This document shows, piece after piece, positions 41,454 through 50,063 of a stretch of DNA of 64,000 nucleotides. Every line of letters starts with the position of its first letter. The stretch's first letter is position 1. Under the pieces are notes generated by a model that worked only from the letters and a program-made list of their open reading frames with translations, ran no database searches and was not told where the DNA came from. The position numbers and the translations under genes were made by a program. The DNA lies in the NCBI GenBank assembly GCA_910577185.1, contig CAJTLR010000012.1, positions 18,557 through 82,556 on the forward strand, read 5' to 3'. The stretch comes from an uncultured Acetatifactor sp. (GTDB lineage Bacteria > Bacillota > Clostridia > Lachnospirales > Lachnospiraceae).

Positions 41454-42449
41454 TTATTTCTCCAGCTCTACCCCTTTGAGCAGTTCGCGGATATCCTCCA
41501 CCGACAGCCACTCCGTATTCGTACCGGAACTGTAGGAGAACCCTTCCTCCACCTTCCTGCCGCTCAAATCCGGCTGCTGCCTGTTATTCCAGGTCATCTG
41601 CGGATAGACGATGAAATGCTTATCATACTCGTAAGTCGTAAAGGAATCCTCCGTGGTGACCATGATCTCATGCAGCTTCTCTCCCGGACGGATGCCGGTC
41701 TCCCTGATACTGCATCCCGGCAGCATCGCCTCCGCCAGATCCGTGATCTTAAAGGAAGGTATCTTGCTGATAAAAGTCTCTCCGCCGGTAGCCTCCGCCA
41801 AAGCCTTAATAACAAGCTCAACACCCTGCGTCAGACTGATCCAGAAACGGGTCATCCGTACATCCGTGATCGGAAGCTCCTTCGCCCCCTCCTTGATCAG
41901 CTTATGGAAAAGCGGTATCACGGAACCTCTGCTGCCCGCCACATTTCCATAACGAACGATGGAAAAATTGATATCCTTCACACCGGCATAGGCATTGGCT
42001 GCCACAAACAGCTTGTCCGATACCAGCTTCGTGCCGCCGTACAGATTGACGGGATTGACCGCCTTGTCCGTCGATAATGCCACCACCTTGTGCACACCGC
42101 TGTCCAGCGCCGCATCAATCACATTCATGGCACCGTGGATATTCGTCTTGATCGCCTCATTGGGGTTATACTCACAGGCCGGAACCTGCTTTAATGCCGC
42201 CGCATGAATGATATAGTCCACACCTTCACAGGCTCTGCGCAGACGCTCCCCATCCCGCACATCTCCGATAAAGAACCGCAGCTTCTCCGCAAATTCCTTA
42301 AACTCCTCCGCCATCATCCACTGCTTGAATTCATCTCTGGAATAGATGATGACTTTCTTCGGCTCGTAATGAGTCAGCACGTATCTGGTAAAGCACTTAC
42401 CGAAAGAACCCGTGCCGCCGGTTATCAATATTGTTTTATCTTTTAACAT
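41454..42449 (-). CDS. pseB: PseB-type UDP-GlcNAc 4,6-dehydratase (inverting)
   Basis: 331 residues. Rossmann motif TGGTGSFGKCFTRYVL, IIYSRDEFKQWMMAEEF, FFIGDVRDGERLRRACEGVDYIIHAAALKQVPACEYNP and the YGGTK catalytic tyrosine/lysine region (VNLYGGTKLVSDKLF). These are specific to PseB, first step of pseudaminic-acid synthesis (UDP-GlcNAc to UDP-4-keto-6-deoxy-AltNAc). It is the first gene of the operon, with a good promoter upstream. Confidence 0.93.
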   Translation of the reverse strand: MLKDKTILITGGTGSFGKCFTRYVLTHYEPKKVIIYSRDEFKQWMMAEEFKEFAEKLRFFIGDVRDGERLRRACEGVDYIIHAAALKQVPACEYNPNEAIKTNIHGAMNVIDAALDSGVHKVVALSTDKAVNPVNLYGGTKLVSDKLFVAANAYAGVKDINFSIVRYGNVAGSRGSVIPLFHKLIKEGAKELPITDVRMTRFWISLTQGVELVIKALAEATGGETFISKIPSFKITDLAEAMLPGCSIRETGIRPGEKLHEIMVTTEDSFTTYEYDKHFIVYPQMTWNNRQQPDLSGRKVEEGFSYSSGTNTEWLSVEDIRELLKGVELEK

Positions 42450-42488
42450 CAGTTTTCCTCCGAAATTATTTCTGCTGCACCGTCCCTA

Positions 42489-42517
42489 AGTATAGCACAG
42501 GAAATCAGTGTTTGCAA
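42489..42517 (-). promoter_or_regulatory. Promoter of the pse operon
   Basis: On the minus strand TTGCAA (42512-42517) and TATACT (42489-42494) are spaced by exactly 17 bases, about 40 bases upstream of the pseB start. A GGAGGAAAAC site lies before the ATG. Confidence 0.75.
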
Positions 42518-42605
42518 TGCATGTGCCCGCGAATCATGCGGCTTTCCCGTTACGCGCCCAGCAAATTTAATGACATTACAACGTGAATGATACCTACGTA
42601 ATCTC

Positions 42606-43586
42606 TCATATCCCCGGAGCCGCCGCGTACTCTTCCTTCGTACATCTGGTCAGTCTAATGATCTGCGCTTCCTCCAGCCCTTCCTTCTTCATCCTGCCGA
42701 TGATGCCAAGCCGTTCCGCTTTCTTTCCTTCCTTTTTCCCTTCTTTTTTACCTTTTTTGATTCCTTTCTCAAGCCCTTTCTCGATCCCTCTCTCCATGCC
42801 TTCTTTTCTTCCGTTCCTTCTCTCTTCCTGCATCAGGTCATCAAATGCTTTACACATGGGCACTTCCCCCTTCCTCATTCTTCGTACAAGTCTTCTTATG
42901 TTCAAGTGTGCTGCGATCGCCAGCTCTGTCTCCGGGCCAAGCCTCTGAAATCCGTCTGAACGAAGCAGCTTCTTTAATCTCTCTCTGTCCTACCTGCACT
43001 GCATGGCCTGGAAGAACTCTTTTAAATCTGTCCTGTGGTCCTCTGTACTCAGAAAATCCGCCTCCAACAGGGAAAAAGTATAATCGCAGATTCCATTCCC
43101 CGATGATTCAGCCGCGTACACCGGCAAAGGAAACAGATCGGTCAGCCTCCGCTTTCCTTCCCAATGTCCTTCTCCCAGATACAGTACCACCGTCACCGTG
43201 GGAAGCAGAAAATCTTCCTTCTTCATCCTGCTCTTCCTGTCCCGAAACTCTTCAAATGTTCCCTCTTCCTGATGTTTCCTGCAGATTGCCCGGATCTGGT
43301 GCTCATACTCACAGGCATCATACACCATGATACGCTCCGGCATACTGTAATCCGCCTCCGTCTCCAGTTCTACTCCGTAACAGATCCTGTTCTTCGTGTC
43401 TTCCATCAGAATATCTCTGTTCTTCTGTCCATAGACATCTGCAAGAGAAGAATATTCCCGCTTTCTCTGAACCAGATTCTCCGACGAAAGCACTTTTGCT
43501 CCATGATAGAGATGAAGATTCAGTAATTCCGCGAAGCGTTCTTTATCGGAAAAGAACACTCTGCCTGTCATATCTTTCCTGCCCAT
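42606..43586 (-). pseudogene. Rpn/YhgA-like PD-(D/E)XK nuclease, interrupted by a stop codon
   Basis: Two frames in the same reading phase: 42990-43586 (MGRKDMTGRVFFSDKERFAELLNLHL, YGVELETEADYSMPERIMVYDACEYEHQI) and the continuation to 42606 (DRERLKKLLRSDGF, KAFDDLMQEERRNGRKEGMERG, then KG/EG repeats). They are separated only by one TAG at 42990-42992. This matches the Rpn-family recombination-promoting nuclease or transposase layout, whose C-terminus commonly ends in such charged repeats. The single nonsense codon suggests recent inactivation; read-through cannot be excluded. Confidence 0.82.
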
Positions 43587-43843
43587 ATACTCCTTCCCGG
43601 CCGCTGCATGACAGATTCCGTCTGATTCTGCCGCGCCCCAGCCATTCCTGTATTCTTGTGAAATATGGCTGATAACGCCGGAATCGGAAATATCCGATCT
43701 TTCATCCCGAATGGTATGAGAATTTCACTTGAAAAGGGATGCTTCCCTTTGTTGATTAGATTATAGTGGAAAGGAGCGTCCCATGTCAATACGGTTTTCA
43801 GTTATTTGTGTGCGGTTTTCCGTTTTTTCAAAAAAATGTCTCT

Positions 43844-45124
43844 CTATAGAACCGATTCCCCGATCGCCTCACAGGTTCTCTCGATCAGCTCGTCTTCATG
43901 GGCATCCGACACAAACATGGCCTCAAACTGGGATGGAGCCACATAGATTCCCCGCTCCAGCATTCTGTTAAAGTATGCGGAAAACGCCTCTCTGTCACAC
44001 TGACAGGCCTCTTCGTAATTCGTCACGCTGCCTTCCTGCTCTCCCCAGCCAGGTGTGAAGAATGCCGAGAGCAGAGAACCGGCCCGGTTTACCGTCAGCC
44101 CCCTGCGGCGAAAGGCTTCCGCCAGTCTCCCCGCACGCCTGTCGATCCGTTCATAGATTCCTGTATCTTCCATCAAAGTCTTTAATGTCTCGATCCCCGC
44201 CGTCACCGCCACCGGATTCCCCGACAGCGTCCCGGCCTGATAGACGGCCCCCAGAGGCGCAACACAGGCCATCACGTCCCGTCTGCCGCCGTAAGCCGCC
44301 AGCGGCATACCGCCGCCCACAATCTTTCCGAAAGTATACAGGTCTGCGTGAACACCCGTGTATTCGGAAGCCCCGCCCAGCGCCAGTCGAAAACCGGTGA
44401 TCACCTCGTCAAAGATCAAAAGCGCACCCGTCTGTCGTGTGATCTGCCGCAGGAACGCAAGAAATCCCGGCTTTGGCGGCACCACGCCCATATTGGCCGC
44501 CACCGGTTCCACCACCACGGCCGCCACCTGACCGGCATTTTCCTCCATCAGCCTGCGCACGGACTCCGTATCATTGTAGACCGCCGTCAGAGTACAGGCT
44601 GCGTATCCTGCCGGCACACCCGCGCTGTCAGGCACCGACTGTGTCATCAGCCCGGAACCGGCCTTCACCAGCAGACCATCCGAATGGCCGTGGTAATTGC
44701 CGGAGAATTTGATGATCTTTTCCCGGCCGGTAAATCCTCTGGCCACGCGCACAGCACTCATCACCGCCTCGGTTCCGGAACTGACCAGACGCACCATCTC
44801 CACATCCGGCACACAGGCGCTGATCCGTTCCGCCAGCTCCACTTCTCCGGCTGTCGGCGCTCCGAAACTCAGCCCGCCGCCGCAGGCTCTTTGTACCGCC
44901 TCCACCACCCTCGGATGTGCATGTCCCAGAATGCCCGGCCCCCAGGAACAGACATAATCCAGATACCGGTTCCCGTCCGCATCGAAAAGCCATGGCCCCT
45001 GTGCCCGCTCCACGAAAAAGGGCTGCCTTCCCACGGCCCGAAAAGCCCGCACCGGTGAATTTACTCCGCCCGGTATCAACTGCTGCGCCCTGTCAAAAAG
45101 TTGTTTTGATCTGCGTTGCTCCAT
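43844..45124 (-). CDS. hemL: Glutamate-1-semialdehyde 2,1-aminomutase
   Basis: 426 residues of normal length. SKQLFDRAQQLIPGGVNSPVRAF, SSGTEAVMSAVRVARGFTGR, FDEVITGFRL and the PLP lysine in LYTFGKIVGGGMP (about K266) identify HemL, which turns glutamate-1-semialdehyde into 5-aminolevulinate. GGGAGGACAAT precedes the ATG. It is the last gene of the siroheme operon, after an intergenic region with direct and inverted repeats. Confidence 0.96.
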   Translation of the reverse strand: MEQRRSKQLFDRAQQLIPGGVNSPVRAFRAVGRQPFFVERAQGPWLFDADGNRYLDYVCSWGPGILGHAHPRVVEAVQRACGGGLSFGAPTAGEVELAERISACVPDVEMVRLVSSGTEAVMSAVRVARGFTGREKIIKFSGNYHGHSDGLLVKAGSGLMTQSVPDSAGVPAGYAACTLTAVYNDTESVRRLMEENAGQVAAVVVEPVAANMGVVPPKPGFLAFLRQITRQTGALLIFDEVITGFRLALGGASEYTGVHADLYTFGKIVGGGMPLAAYGGRRDVMACVAPLGAVYQAGTLSGNPVAVTAGIETLKTLMEDTGIYERIDRRAGRLAEAFRRRGLTVNRAGSLLSAFFTPGWGEQEGSVTNYEEACQCDREAFSAYFNRMLERGIYVAPSQFEAMFVSDAHEDELIERTCEAIGESVL

Positions 45125-45153
45125 ATTGTCCTCCCTGCCGAAACATTCTTATC

Positions 45154-45265
45154 GTTAACGACATTAGAAATTTCGTTTACTATAGTTAACTGCATTAGAA
45201 ATTTCGTTTTCGGCCTTGCAGGAGCTACCGTATACGGCTCCTGCAAGAGTCGGAAACAGAAATTT
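45154..45265. repeat. Direct and inverted repeats between hemB and hemL
   Basis: Two 25-base direct repeats begin at 45154 and 45185 (period 31, two mismatches), each starting GTTAAC and including AGAAATTTCG. A hairpin with perfect TTGCAGGAGC/GCTCCTGCAA arms at 45216-45246 is extended by further imperfect pairing out to 45199 and 45265. No T-tract follows on the minus strand. The function is unknown; it could be a processing or regulatory element inside the operon. Confidence 0.6.
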
Positions 45266-45278
45266 GTTATGTAGTTTA

Positions 45279-46244
45279 CTATATATATTCTATCCACCGC
45301 ACCGCATCCAATGCATGATAGGTGATAATGACCCTCGCCCCGGCCCGCTTCATGGCCGTAAGGTTCTCCATAACGACCCGCCGCTCATCAATCCACCCAT
45401 TGGCGGCGGCCGCTTTCACCATGGCGTATTCGCCGCTGACATTATACACTGCAAGCGGCATGTCAAAAGTAAGCGCCGCTTCCCGCAGCACATCCAGATA
45501 AGCCAGCGCCGGCTTTACCATCACGATATCCGCTCCCTCTTCGATATCCGCCCCGATCTCCCGCAGCGCCTCCTGCCCGTTGGCGCAGTCCATTTGATAA
45601 CTTCTGCGGTCGCCGAATTCCGGCGCGGAATGCGCCGCCTCCCGGAAAGGACCGTAATAAGCGGAGGCAAACTTGGCGCTGTAGGCCATTATCGGAACCT
45701 GCGTGAAGCCGGCTTCGTCCAGCCCTTTCCTGATCGCTGCGATCCGGCCGTCCATCATATCGGAAGGCGCCACCATATCCGCCCCGGCCTCCACCAGGCT
45801 TACCGCCATTTTCACCAGATACGGCAGGGTCTCGTCATTCAGGATCTCGTTCCCACACACCATGCCGCAATGTCCGTGAGACGTATACTCGCACAGGCAC
45901 ACATCCACCACGATATAAATCTCCGGATAATGCTCTTTGATAAAACAGACCGCCCTCTGGGTGACACCGTCCACCGCATATGCCTGACTCCCCTGCGGAT
46001 CCTTATGCTGCGGAATGCCAAACAGCATAATGCCGCCGATGGCCGCCTCTTTTACCTGCACCATGATCTCATCCAGCTGGTCAACCGAATACTGGAAAAC
46101 ACCCGGCATGGACGCCACCGGATTCTTGATCTTCTCTCCCTCTATCACAAACACAGGATAAATAAAATTCTTCGGGTGCAGTCTCGTCTCCTGCATCATA
46201 GAACGAATCCGTTCATCCCGCCTTAACCTTCTGAATCGATACAT
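45279..46244 (-). CDS. hemB: Porphobilinogen synthase (delta-aminolevulinate dehydratase)
   Basis: 321 residues. MYRFRRLRRDERIRSMMQET, the metal-binding cysteine motif VDVCLCEYTSHGHCG, and the two active-site lysines in AYSAKFASAYYGPFREA and VMVKPALAYLD are all present. It condenses two 5-aminolevulinates to porphobilinogen. The Cys-rich motif indicates the zinc-dependent type. GAGGAGAAAAGCG precedes the ATG. Confidence 0.97.
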   Translation of the reverse strand: MYRFRRLRRDERIRSMMQETRLHPKNFIYPVFVIEGEKIKNPVASMPGVFQYSVDQLDEIMVQVKEAAIGGIMLFGIPQHKDPQGSQAYAVDGVTQRAVCFIKEHYPEIYIVVDVCLCEYTSHGHCGMVCGNEILNDETLPYLVKMAVSLVEAGADMVAPSDMMDGRIAAIRKGLDEAGFTQVPIMAYSAKFASAYYGPFREAAHSAPEFGDRRSYQMDCANGQEALREIGADIEEGADIVMVKPALAYLDVLREAALTFDMPLAVYNVSGEYAMVKAAAANGWIDERRVVMENLTAMKRAGARVIITYHALDAVRWIEYI

Positions 46245-46384
46245 CGCTTTTCTCCTCTATTGCTTTCTTTTCTGACAAAGCCATGTCCTGTGCATCTCTT
46301 GATATCTGCTTTGCTTTCCAGGAATCAGGCCGCTGCTGTTCCTGTCCTGCCACAGGAGCTGTTCCTCATGCGCCCATCCCAATC

Positions 46385-48067
46385 TCATTGCGCTCTGTCC
46401 CGCCTGATGCGTGCCACGATCCCTTCTACACTGGCTTCTTCCGCCGTCAGACAGAGGGCCGTCGTATGCTTTCGCAATTCTTCCCCACACTTTTCACCGA
46501 TACACACATACTTCTGCCTCACACCGCGTCCGGTACAAGCATCCCTGCAGGAAAGCGGCTCTCCGGCGCTGCTGCCTGCCGCATCATTTTCTGCCGTTTG
46601 GTCCCGTTCCAGTCCTTCAAAATAAGCCCGCACGCCCAGCGCCGAACCAAACACGACATAATCCGGCCACTCTGCCACCGCCCCGATACGCTTCTCCTCA
46701 CAGACTCCCAGTTCATAGAGCGGATAATCCACGTAGGAAATACCTTTTTCCTGAAAAACAAGAGGCAGGCTCTCACTCCCCTGCCGCGCCCGCAGAAACA
46801 ACACCTGCCCCTGCACCCGCTCCATCTTTGCCGCCGGACACTCCCCCTCACCGGCCGCATCTTCCTGCAGGATTCTCTCTGTCAGACCCCATGCCAGATG
46901 TTCCACATCATAGAAATCCGGCATGTAATCCGCATATAATCCGTTTTCTTCCAGCGCCGCCGCTGTTCCTGGCCCGATCACCGCAATCTTTTTGCCGTAA
47001 AGACTGCGCACATCCCGCCGCTCCCTTTTCATTTTATCAAAAAAGATGCTGACGCCGTTAGGACTTGTGAAGACCAGCCAGCGAAACGACGCAGGCTCCG
47101 GCAGCGGCTCCCCTGTCTGCCGCACCTCCATAAAGCTCATGTCCTTTACCGCGGCCCCCTCCTGTTCCAGCGCAGCCGCCAGCTTACCCGCAAAATGCGG
47201 TGTTCCCGTGACGCCCACCGTAACGCCGGCAAGCGGGCGGCCTTCTATCCCCTTACCTTTCGCCGCGGCAGGAAATCCATCTGTCAGCTGCAGTTCCGCC
47301 ACCGCCCCCACAACGATGACCGCCGGCGAAGTAAAGCCCTGCTCCTTTGCTTCCTCATAAAGCCTGCCTAACACCGTCCGCAGACATCTTTGTCTGTCGG
47401 TCGTTCCCTCCATGACAACGGCGCAGGGCGTGTCCGGGCTTTTCCCGGCCGAGAGCAGGCCCGCCGTGATCTCTCTCAGATGATGCATCCCCATCAGGAT
47501 CACCAGCGTGCCGGGAAGCCGCGCCAGCGTGTCAAAGTCCAGACGCAAACCCGTCTTCCGGACCGGCTTATTCTCCTGCCCCGGCTCCTCTCCCTGCCAC
47601 TGCCCGTCTTCCCCGGCCGCCGTTCCCGTCACCACCGTGAACGCCGCCGAAAGTCCTCTGTGCGTGACCGGAATGCCTGCTGCCGCCGGCACCGCAATGG
47701 CAGAAGAAATACCCGGAATCTCTTCACAGGAAACGCCCGCCGCCTGCAACGCCAGAAACTCTTCCCCGCCTCTGCCGAACACATAAGGGTCGCCGCCCTT
47801 TAGGCGTACCACCGTCTTACCTTCCAGCGCCTTCTCCACCAGCAGGTCGTTGATCTTCGACTGCTTCATGGCGTGACTGCCGTAACGCTTCCCCACATAG
47901 ATCTTCTCGCAGTCCGGCTTCGTCCACCGCAGCAGCGCTTCCGGCGCCAGACTGTCATAGACCACCGCATCACACCTGCGCAGTACTTCCGCCGCCTTGA
48001 TGGTCAGAAGCTCTATGTCGCCGCACCCGCCGCCTGTCAGATATACTTTTCCGTTGCCCTTATTCAA
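46385..48067 (-). CDS. cobA-hemD: Uroporphyrinogen-III methyltransferase/uroporphyrinogen-III synthase fusion
   Basis: About 560 residues. The N-terminal half is CobA/CysG-type SUMT: GKVYLTGGGCGDIELLTIKAAE, DAVVYDSL, RLKGGDPYVFGRGGEE and GIPVTHRGLSAAFTVVTGT. The C-terminal half is HemD: VGVTGTPHFAGKLAAALEQEG, FTSPNGVSIFF, IAVIGPGTAAAL, FLRARQGSESL. Together they close uroporphyrinogen III and methylate it to precorrin-2. TTG 48067 lies 10 bases after GGAGG and is the likely start; a GTG 30 bases further upstream is possible. HemD is less conserved near residues 500-530. Confidence 0.93.
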   Translation of the reverse strand: MNKGNGKVYLTGGGCGDIELLTIKAAEVLRRCDAVVYDSLAPEALLRWTKPDCEKIYVGKRYGSHAMKQSKINDLLVEKALEGKTVVRLKGGDPYVFGRGGEEFLALQAAGVSCEEIPGISSAIAVPAAAGIPVTHRGLSAAFTVVTGTAAGEDGQWQGEEPGQENKPVRKTGLRLDFDTLARLPGTLVILMGMHHLREITAGLLSAGKSPDTPCAVVMEGTTDRQRCLRTVLGRLYEEAKEQGFTSPAVIVVGAVAELQLTDGFPAAAKGKGIEGRPLAGVTVGVTGTPHFAGKLAAALEQEGAAVKDMSFMEVRQTGEPLPEPASFRWLVFTSPNGVSIFFDKMKRERRDVRSLYGKKIAVIGPGTAAALEENGLYADYMPDFYDVEHLAWGLTERILQEDAAGEGECPAAKMERVQGQVLFLRARQGSESLPLVFQEKGISYVDYPLYELGVCEEKRIGAVAEWPDYVVFGSALGVRAYFEGLERDQTAENDAAGSSAGEPLSCRDACTGRGVRQKYVCIGEKCGEELRKHTTALCLTAEEASVEGIVARIRRDRAQ

Positions 48068-48115
48068 GATATCTTTTCCTCCATTCCGAAGCGGCACAAA
48101 TTTGACTCTTTTTCT

Positions 48116-49180
48116 TCAACTTTGGCTCTTTTCCTTCAACGCTCCGGCCGCCTGCAACGCCAGCCGCCTGCCTTCCTGCAGGCTCACGCTGCCTGTATGT
48201 TTCACACGGTGCCCGGCATACATGGCATCCAGAATCAATCTGTCCTGCTCCTGTCTGCACCAGGCCGCCGCTGCCTCGCTGCAGTCCGCGGACAGCTGCC
48301 GGAGCACTTCCCGTTCCACCTGAAAACAAAGCATCGTTTCCGCATCCGTGATCCGCCGGCAGATGCCTTCCGCCTCCGAACCCTGCACGGCCTCCACCGC
48401 GATCATCCCCTGACAGGCCGCGGGCAGAAATATTTCCGGCGGCAGGGGGCAAAAGAAAAATGCCAACGCATCATCGCCACTGCCACTGCTGTCGCTGCCT
48501 TTGCAGCCGATCCCCAGACGGTCCAGCCCGGCTTTAGCCAGAATGATCCCGTCATAGCCGCCTTCCTGCAGCTTACGCAGCCGCGTATCTACATTGCCGC
48601 GGATATTCTCACATACTACATTCTTCCACAGCTTTCCGGCCAGAAGCTGCCGCCGCCTGCTGCCGCTGCCGATCCGAAACGCCGTGCCGCCGTCGTCCTG
48701 CTCCAGCATCATCCGCCGCATCCACTGGTAAACGTTCCGTTCCCTGTCATTCCCGGCGTTTCCCGTTTCCTGGCACCGTCTATCTGTTTTCCATCCGTTC
48801 CTGCACAGGGCTTCTTCGCTCCCTTCCGCCAGAAGCGGCATCCGCCCCTTCTTTGGAACCACCAGCACGTCCCGCACGTCCGCTCTGGGCAGCACGGCCG
48901 CAATGGTCAGGCCGCCGGCCAGTGTCATAGGCAGGTCCTTGGCCGAATGCACCGCAAGATCGATGCTCCCCTCCTGCAGCGCCTGCTCAAACTCCGAGGA
49001 AAAAACTCCCTTATCGCCAATCTCCGCCAACGGCTTATCCTGTATGATATCCCCTTTTGTCCGCAGAATCACGATCTCCGTCTGCAGCCCGTCATCCGCC
49101 GCCTGCAGCGCTTCCTGTACCAGGGCTGCCTGTTTTAGAGCAAGTCTGCTTCCCCGCGTTCCGATCCTGATCTTATTCAT
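48116..49180 (-). CDS. hemC: Porphobilinogen deaminase with an insertion
   Basis: 354 residues from ATG 49180 (MNKIRIGTRGSRLALKQA) behind GGAGAGTG. HSAKDLPM carries the catalytic Asp (D82), IGSGSRRRQL (170-179) stands in for GTSSLRRQ, and C300 in LSADCSE is the dipyrromethane cofactor cysteine. Compared with about 310 residues in other bacteria, roughly 45-55 extra residues lie between about 113 and 168 (Cys, Arg and Met rich, WMRRMMLEQDDGG). Key residues are kept, so it is probably active. It overlaps the precorrin-2 dehydrogenase gene by 8 bases. Confidence 0.93.
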   Translation of the reverse strand: MNKIRIGTRGSRLALKQAALVQEALQAADDGLQTEIVILRTKGDIIQDKPLAEIGDKGVFSSEFEQALQEGSIDLAVHSAKDLPMTLAGGLTIAAVLPRADVRDVLVVPKKGRMPLLAEGSEEALCRNGWKTDRRCQETGNAGNDRERNVYQWMRRMMLEQDDGGTAFRIGSGSRRRQLLAGKLWKNVVCENIRGNVDTRLRKLQEGGYDGIILAKAGLDRLGIGCKGSDSSGSGDDALAFFFCPLPPEIFLPAACQGMIAVEAVQGSEAEGICRRITDAETMLCFQVEREVLRQLSADCSEAAAAWCRQEQDRLILDAMYAGHRVKHTGSVSLQEGRRLALQAAGALKEKSQS

Positions 49181-49886
49181 CACACTCTCCATTTCCCTGC
49201 CGGCCGCTGTTCTTCTCCGTTCCCACACAACTGTCCTGCCGCAGAATCTCTTCCGCCAAAAGCGCTGCCAGCTCCTCCAACGATGCCTTGCCTTCTTTCT
49301 CCAGACAGTACAGGAACAGCTTCTCCAGAATCCGCTTCCTGTCAGCCTCCCGCGGCACCCGCTCCATCACCAGCGGACGAATTTGACCCAGTAAGTCAAT
49401 CGCATCACCCAACCCATCCGGTAGTGCACCGGCGATCTTTCTCCGCACCCAGGCCGCCGCCACCGGACTTTTGCCATCCGTGGAAATGCCCACCGTCAAG
49501 GCTCCCTCCTTCACCAGCGCCGGAAAAAAGAAGGTGCACTTCTCCCGGTCATCCACCACATTGACCGGAATACGCGCCGCCTGACAGTACTCCGCAATAC
49601 GCCCGTTCAACACTTCCTCATCCGTAGCCGCGATCACAAAATCCGCCCCGGCCAGATCCTCCAGACAAAAAACCCGCTCCGCAAAAAGAAGAGAAGCCGC
49701 CCCCTGCTCCTGCTCCCGCGGCCGCTTCTCCAATGTCCTCATACAATCCTCGATCCTGGGGGCGATCACTGTCAGGACCGGGCCAAAAGGAAGCAGTTTC
49801 TCCACTTTTCTGGCTGCCACCCGGCCGCCGCCCACAATCACACCCTTTTTTCCGCCTATCTCCATAAAAAAAGGAAAATGTCCCAT
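49173..49886 (-). CDS. sirC: Precorrin-2 dehydrogenase / sirohydrochlorin ferrochelatase-like (SirC/Met8 family)
   Basis: 237 residues. The NAD-binding motif VIVGGGRVAARKVEKLLPFG, DFVIAATDEEVLNGRIAEYC and VNVVDDREKCTFFFPALV, then ISTDGKSPVAAAWVRRKI, are standard for the family that oxidises precorrin-2 to sirohydrochlorin. No separate ferrochelatase is in the operon, so this protein may also insert iron, as Met8p and CysG do; that is inference. GGAAGG lies about 12 bases before the ATG. Confidence 0.93.
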   Translation of the reverse strand: MGHFPFFMEIGGKKGVIVGGGRVAARKVEKLLPFGPVLTVIAPRIEDCMRTLEKRPREQEQGAASLLFAERVFCLEDLAGADFVIAATDEEVLNGRIAEYCQAARIPVNVVDDREKCTFFFPALVKEGALTVGISTDGKSPVAAAWVRRKIAGALPDGLGDAIDLLGQIRPLVMERVPREADRKRILEKLFLYCLEKEGKASLEELAALLAEEILRQDSCVGTEKNSGRQGNGECDE

Positions 49887-49976
49887 ACTATCTGCCGCCT
49901 TCCCTGCGCGCTTTCAGGATACCTTGTCATTTCCCGCCAGATATCCGTTTTGTACCATTCGTGCACGACTTATGAT

Positions 49977-50056
49977 CTGATGTCCTGATACTCTGATGCC
50001 CTGATATTCTGATGTCCTGATACTCTGCTATCCTGATGATCTAATGTCCTGACGCG
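49977..50056. repeat. Ten tandem copies of an 8-bp repeat
   Basis: Units of CTGATGTC, CTGATACT, CTGATGCC and CTGATATT, with later units more diverged (CTGCTATC, CTAATGTC, CTGACGCG), fill 80 bases exactly in register. They lie in the 177-bp gap between hemA and sirC. The regular octamer register suggests slipped-strand expansion; copy number could vary between strains. Confidence 0.85.
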
Positions 50057-50063
50057 CTCACCG

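Noticed and set aside
45216..46226. 336-residue open frame on the + strand
   Set aside because: It lies antisense to hemB, has His/Arg-rich composition typical of the complement of a GC-rich gene, and has no family motif.
47873..49138. 421-residue open frame on the + strand
   Set aside because: Antisense to hemC and cobA-hemD, which are certain; the frame is only a by-product of their codon use.
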